A DNA stretch of 64,000 bases, from contig DASQNO010000057.1 of the NCBI GenBank assembly GCA_035644935.1, positions 5,772 through 69,771 of the forward strand. Direction: 5' to 3'. Under the pieces are notes generated by a model. The model was given only the letters and a program-made list of their open reading frames with translations. It made no database searches and had not been told where the DNA came from. The stretch is from CADCVW01 sp035644935 (lineage in GTDB: Bacteria > Pseudomonadota > Alphaproteobacteria > Sphingomonadales > Sphingomonadaceae). Position numbers and translations under genes: made by a program. Of the stretch, positions 60,410 to 64,000 are shown in pieces (the stretch's first letter is position 1; each line of letters begins with the position of its first letter).

Positions 60410-61162
60410 CTAGCCGCGGGCCAGCGCCGCCGGCGTCGGGCGATGGAGGTAGCGGCTGTCGAAGTCCGCGGCCTCGGCCAGCTTCTTCCAGTTGGTGATG
60501 CGGATGAAGCGCCTCTCGCGGGTGATGAGACCTTCCTTTCCCAGAACCTGCAGCGTCCGGTTGACGTGCACGGACGTCAGGCCCGTGCAGTCGGCAAGCT
60601 GATCCTGCGTCATGGGGATCTGGTAATTCGTCTGCTGACCAAGGCCGGCCGCGTCGAGACGCAGCGCGAACTCGCACAGGAGGTGAGCCAGGCGCGTCTT
60701 GGCGTCGCGCCGGCCGACATTGGCTATCCACTCCCTGAAGATGGCTGAATCGACGAGCGTATCGTACCACAACGCCAGCCCGACCGCCGGCCTCTCAAAC
60801 GCGATGGCGGTGATCGCCTCGCGTGGGATGAAAGCGACGTTGCAGGGCGTCAGCGCCTGCACGTGGTGGTCCGCCTCGCCGGTGATGCAATTGTGCAGGT
60901 CCACGAAGTCGCCGACCATGTGAACCGAGAAGATCTGACGCGCCCCGTCCACGACGATCTTATGACGGTACGCCATGCCGCTGCGCAAAAGGCAGGTGTG
61001 CGTCACGGGATCCATGTCGCGCACCAAGTAGTAGTGGGGTTCGACGCTCTTGAGCGTGTGTGGGAGCGCCAGAAGCGCCTCCCTGTCCGCCTCGCTGAGC
61101 GACGCCCAGTACTCAAGCTTGCGCAACATCGGTGCAAGGCTTTGTGCAGTTCTACTGCTCAC
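60410..61162 (-). CDS. Crp/Fnr-family transcriptional regulator
   Basis: A 250-residue regulator. The cyclic-nucleotide-binding-like domain covers ~20-150 (LVRDMDPVTHTCLLRSGMAYRHKIVVDGARQIFSVHMVGDFVDLHNCITGEADH), and the C-terminal HTH_Crp is at ~185-225 (TQDQLADCTGLTSVHVNRTLQVLGKEGLI). There is no Cys cluster for an iron-sulphur centre. GTG 61162 is chosen because AGGAG stands 7 bases upstream; ATG 61129 is the later alternative. It lies 8 bases from the end of the DUF892 gene and is convergent with it. Confidence 0.88.
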   Translation of the reverse strand: MSSRTAQSLAPMLRKLEYWASLSEADREALLALPHTLKSVEPHYYLVRDMDPVTHTCLLRSGMAYRHKIVVDGARQIFSVHMVGDFVDLHNCITGEADHHVQALTPCNVAFIPREAITAIAFERPAVGLALWYDTLVDSAIFREWIANVGRRDAKTRLAHLLCEFALRLDAAGLGQQTNYQIPMTQDQLADCTGLTSVHVNRTLQVLGKEGLITRERRFIRITNWKKLAEAADFDSRYLHRPTPAALARG

Positions 61163-61398
61163 CAACAGGCTCCTAAAAGCCACGAGTCTCCGGCTTCAGA
61201 ACAGGGCGCTTAACCTCGGATGGGCTGCGGCGTCTTATAAAAGGTTAGGCGCATGCAACTGCCGGAACGCTCAAGGAAGATAATCGACCTTGACCTCTGC
61301 CGACAGGAATTCTGCTCAAGGCCTTAGGTTCCTTATCTAAGTCAGAGAAGAGCACGGAGAGATGGAGGATATCCTTTCCACGAGAGGAAGCCGAGAAT

Positions 61399-61599
61399 AT
61401 GGAACATGACCTGCAATACCATCAGTCGCGCGCCATGGCGGAGTTAGACTTCGCTTACCGGGCGCATCAGCCTGAGGTGTCGGACGCGCACGCGCAGCTT
61501 GCGGCGCTGCACATGCAGAAGCTGGATCAGCTTGGCCGGCGGAAGCCCGTTATAGCGCCTCAAGCCGCTTTCAGGAGCAGCCGGGCCACGACGGCATAG
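61399..61599 (+). CDS. Small hypothetical protein (66 aa)
   Basis: A 66-residue helical protein: MEHDLQYHQSRAMAELDFAYRAHQPEVSDAHAQLAALHMQKLDQLGRR, then a basic tail. The repeated Tyr/His/Ala pattern resembles small proteins common in sphingomonads. GAGGAAG stands ~9 bases before ATG 61399. The function is unknown. Confidence 0.55.
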   Translation: MEHDLQYHQSRAMAELDFAYRAHQPEVSDAHAQLAALHMQKLDQLGRRKPVIAPQAAFRSSRATTA

Positions 61600-62126
61600 G
61601 CCGGGTCACCAACCGCCGCTTGGCCCGCAGCTTCGTTTATCGACCGTCTAGTTTCTGAAGAGGTGAAAAACCGGCCGATAACTCTGCGCCGGCTGCGAAG
61701 GAGCCTCTCGCATCTGATCGGCTCGCTGTGCGAGTTGCTGGGCCTTGCTCAACGACGGCTCCGCCGAAGCGGCCAAATCCAGTTCTGCAGCGCGAACAAG
61801 GGCATCGGGTGTCATGTGGTGATCGCGGCGCCGTCGGATGACAACGAACCTCGCCGTTCCGGAACGCCCGTAAACTCCCTCCGAGCCGGGTTCTCGTAAT
61901 AAGCTGTGTAAACGCCTGACATTCGTAGCAGCCTCATGATGTTCGATCATGTTTACTAGCAAGTCGGCGCCGCTAGAACTTTAACCCTTGATAACCACTG
62001 AACTGTGCTAATCTAGAAATTACGAAAGTCATTCGGATAGATTCTGAGCCGATTATCGCGGAGGAAGAAAACCGGATAGACAGGCGTATTCGGCGCCGAT
62101 CCCCGATCCCCGCTATGACGAAGTCA
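61600..62126. other. Non-coding stretch
   Basis: I see no convincing gene. A 55-codon minus-strand frame (61648-61815, starting MTPDALVRAAELDLAAS) is possible but lacks a ribosome-binding site. Confidence 0.4.
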
Positions 62127-62255
62127 TCAGCCCTTCTTGCCGCTGTTCCCGCTCTTGCCGCCGCCGCCGCGTCCGGTTCCGGTGCTGCCGCTGGCACCGT
62201 CGCCGCCTTTCTTGGTCACTGCTCCGGGACTTCCACCTGCGCCTTTCTGTGCCAT
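62127..62255 (-). CDS. Small Gly/Ser/Lys-rich protein (42 aa)
   Basis: ATG 62255 with GGAG 6 bases upstream opens a 42-residue, low-complexity protein of Gly, Ser, Thr and Lys (ending GGGGKSGNSGKKG). It is probably disordered and may bind nucleic acid. Function unknown. The gap from 62256 to 62418 is empty. Confidence 0.5.
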   Translation of the reverse strand: MAQKGAGGSPGAVTKKGGDGASGSTGTGRGGGGKSGNSGKKG

Positions 62256-62418
62256 CTTCATCTCCGCGATTTGGTTAAAACGTAACTCGCCGAAGCGAAG
62301 GGCGTTCCGCGCAGGTCCGTCTCGGCCAACCATTGCGGCGCAACTGTCGCTCAGGCCTGATGGGCGGGATCAGCGTACGCCGTCCGTAATCAACCAATCG
62401 CGCCATCGTCGACGCGGG

Positions 62419-63183
62419 TCACCCGAACCGCTGATCCAGCAGTTGAGCGTAGCCGAAGATCGTCATGAACGACACGTCCGTCGCATCGCGGCCGACGGCG
62501 ATGCGAACCAGCCCTTCCACGGGCGCAAGACCGCTCGCGTCAACCAATCTCCAGCCGCCATCCAGCCACACGTCGACCACCGCGTGGAAATCGGGGGGTT
62601 CGAGTTGCCAGGCGTAGGCCGAGACGAGGCGCGCCGGAATTCCCGCGGCACGGGCGAACGCGGCCATGACGTGCGAGAAGTCGCGGCAGACGCCCTCGCG
62701 CGCCACGAACGTGTCCAACGCGCTGGTCTTCTCGTTACTCGATCTGATCTGGTAATGAATGTTGGAACGTATCCACCGCGCCATGGCATCGACGCTGGCT
62801 CCGCCGGCCAATGAGCCGAACTGCTTGGCCACGAAGGAGACGAACCGGTCGGACTCGCAAAAGCGGCTCGGCCATAAATAGGGGATGACATGGGCCGGCA
62901 GGTCCCGCCGATCCGCGGCCGGGAGTCCGATGATCGACTCCGGGGTTCGCTCGACGTCCAGCGTGCCGCGATACTCGGCTAGGAACGACCCGTGCGCGCG
63001 CGTCCAGGTGCGGCGGCCGATGCCGTCGTCCCCCGGCACCGTCCGCAACGGTCCACCGCCGCTCACCGTCAGCCTGTCGTCGATCAGCCGCTGCTCCTCC
63101 GTGGGCGCGGCCTCGATCGCCAGCAGGACATCGGCGGGCGCCGGCATGTGGTAGGCGAGACGTGCCTCTACGTTGAGCCGCAT
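62419..63183 (-). CDS. Transglutaminase-like cysteine peptidase family protein
   Basis: A 254-residue protein. The C-terminal half is a transglutaminase-like core: TFVAREGVCRDFSHVMAAFARAAGIPARLVSAYA with the Cys, DFHAVVDVWLDGGWRLVDASG with the His and Asp. The N-terminal half is the beta-rich domain typical of this bacterial family. ATG 63183 begins at the conserved start MRLNVEARLAY. It follows the M61 gene by 51 bases on the same strand. Confidence 0.9.
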   Translation of the reverse strand: MRLNVEARLAYHMPAPADVLLAIEAAPTEEQRLIDDRLTVSGGGPLRTVPGDDGIGRRTWTRAHGSFLAEYRGTLDVERTPESIIGLPAADRRDLPAHVIPYLWPSRFCESDRFVSFVAKQFGSLAGGASVDAMARWIRSNIHYQIRSSNEKTSALDTFVAREGVCRDFSHVMAAFARAAGIPARLVSAYAWQLEPPDFHAVVDVWLDGGWRLVDASGLAPVEGLVRIAVGRDATDVSFMTIFGYAQLLDQRFG

Positions 63184-63234
63184 CCGGTCGTCCCGTGCAA
63201 CGTCGGCAATCGCGCGTGAGCGCTAAGCACCGGA

Positions 63235-64000
63235 TCATCCCGCAAGAGGACTGAGGATCTCGTCGAGCCGCGGCCGAGCGCCCTTGATGGGTTCAAGATG
63301 CGGGAAGCGATGGCCGGTCACTCCCGCGATCCGTACTTCCTTGTGCCGTTTCCCGACCTCCGCCAGCAAGTCGATCGGCTCGCCCTGGGAGGTGCACGCG
63401 ACCGCACGCTTGATCTCGTCGGTGCTGAACGCCCGGCTGTTCACCCCGACGATCTTCGCGCCGACGGTCAGCCCTTCGCGGAACGCTGGACCATCCCAGA
63501 GGACTTCTCCGACCTTGCCGTCCGACGACAGCGTCAGGCCGAGCGAAAAGAGCAGATTGGTCTTTCCGAAAACCGCCTCGCGGCTGGTCTCGTAAGCGCT
63601 GGGCGCGTCGCGATAGACGAGGCGATAACCCCCTCGCTCTAGGCCGCCGAGCGGGGCTTCCGTCGTGGTCCGGTCCAGCTTTTCGGCAAAGAATGCGGAC
63701 CAGTCGAAGGGCACGATCTCGCCGAGCGTCCCGGCGACGTCGGCGAACGTGTAGGTGTTGGTGATCCAGACGCCTTCCTCCCCGCCGAAGAAGAGCCGCG
63801 CGAAATCGTCCAGCGAACGGCTGTCGCCCGACAACTCGCGAATGCGCGTGTCCACATCCAGCCAGACCAGCGAACCTTCGGTATAATAATCCTCGCTCCG
63901 CTGCCAGCTTGGCCAGGGGAGGGGGCTACGGGCGGCAATGATAGGATCGCGCGTGGTGTCGCTCATCGGGCGCCATTGGCTACCCGCCCGGACCTGATGC
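63235..64000 (-). CDS. M61 glycyl aminopeptidase-like protein (partial, N-terminus off the right edge)
   Basis: The frame is open to the window edge, so only the last ~255 residues are seen. WRPMSDTTRDPIIAARSPLPWPSWQRSEDYYTEGSLVWLDVDTRIRE is the C-terminal part of the M61 catalytic domain. After it comes a PDZ-like domain (SLGLTLSSDGKVGEVLWDGPAFREGLTVGAKIVGVN). The HExxH metal site would lie beyond the edge. An ATG at 63966 within the frame is not the true start, because the upstream codons match the family. These are usually exported peptidases. Confidence 0.88.
   Translation of the reverse strand, partial: HQVRAGSQWRPMSDTTRDPIIAARSPLPWPSWQRSEDYYTEGSLVWLDVDTRIRELSGDSRSLDDFARLFFGGEEGVWITNTYTFADVAGTLGEIVPFDWSAFFAEKLDRTTTEAPLGGLERGGYRLVYRDAPSAYETSREAVFGKTNLLFSLGLTLSSDGKVGEVLWDGPAFREGLTVGAKIVGVNSRAFSTDEIKRAVACTSQGEPIDLLAEVGKRHKEVRIAGVTGHRFPHLEPIKGARPRLDEILSPLAG

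Noticed and set aside
61648..61962. Minus-strand frame of 104 residues
   Set aside because: No ribosome-binding site and no recognised domain; a shorter inner frame is mentioned only as possible.
1..64000. tRNA, rRNA, CRISPR arrays and insertion-sequence transposases
   Set aside because: None was recognised on either strand; no integrase gene was found either.

Overview
The window looks like chromosome of a high-GC alphaproteobacterium, most likely a sphingomonad. The evidence is the alphaproteobacterial integrative-element gene set (DUF736, DUF2840, DUF932, DUF2493, long ParB), the bifunctional RhaD-type L-rhamnose pathway, a TonB receptor with a glycoside-hydrolase locus, and an ECF42/DGPF pair. 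No rRNA, tRNA or CRISPR array was seen.

Positions 1-17.3 kb hold the mobilisation, maintenance and regulatory part of an integrative conjugative element (ICE) or plasmid-like island, mostly on the minus strand. It contains a MOBP/VirD2-type relaxase cut by the left edge, an oriT-like region with an IncP-type nic motif, a lytic transglycosylase, a TraF peptidase, DUF2840, an AlpA-type HTH, a frameshifted DUF6499/DUF2285 regulator, a second DUF2285-like protein, an XRE repressor with its own operator, DUF736, DUF2493, a Toprim primase, ParB and DUF932. RepA and ParA are missing from their usual place, and only a stub of what looks like trbB remains at 7.9 kb. Two kinds of repeated, apparently structured 5' leaders sit in front of four of these genes. 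A cargo block (DGPF protein, ECF42 sigma factor, GST, SDR) is inserted at 8.2-11.3 kb.

Positions 17.4-31.4 kb form a defence-like island. It has a GNAT/DUF1778 toxin-antitoxin pair and an overlapping four-gene operon hsdS - PtuA-like ATPase - PtuB-like HNH nuclease - hsdM, with no hsdR. These are followed by a TIR-like protein coupled to a GIY-YIG protein, a small UBP-type zinc-finger protein, a HEPN-like protein, a protein with two RusA-like halves and an Abi_C-like protein. The HsdMS-PtuAB operon is the best candidate for an undescribed system: a DNA-modification module that appears to use a Septu/retron-type effector in place of the HsdR translocase.

Positions 31.4-41.9 kb are accessory genes: a lipoprotein, hydrolase, pirin, NTF2-like proteins, an amidohydrolase divergent from a LysR regulator, and an NmrA-like protein. 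They lie between two diverged copies of a repeat whose core encodes the last residues of GMP synthase (IEWE-stop), a known island attachment site.

Positions 41.9-58.1 kb are an L-rhamnose/rhamnoside utilisation locus: rhaI-rhaD facing rhaK-lldD, then a cytoplasmic GH78 rhamnosidase, a DeoR regulator, a TonB receptor, an MFS_2 transporter and, convergent, a GH1-RmlD fusion glycosidase. Similar DeoR/GlpR-like half-sites occur in three promoters. Positions 58.4-64 kb carry stress-type and general genes: hemerythrin, DUF892 ferritin-like, Crp/Fnr regulator, small basic proteins, a transglutaminase and the end of an M61 peptidase cut by the right edge.
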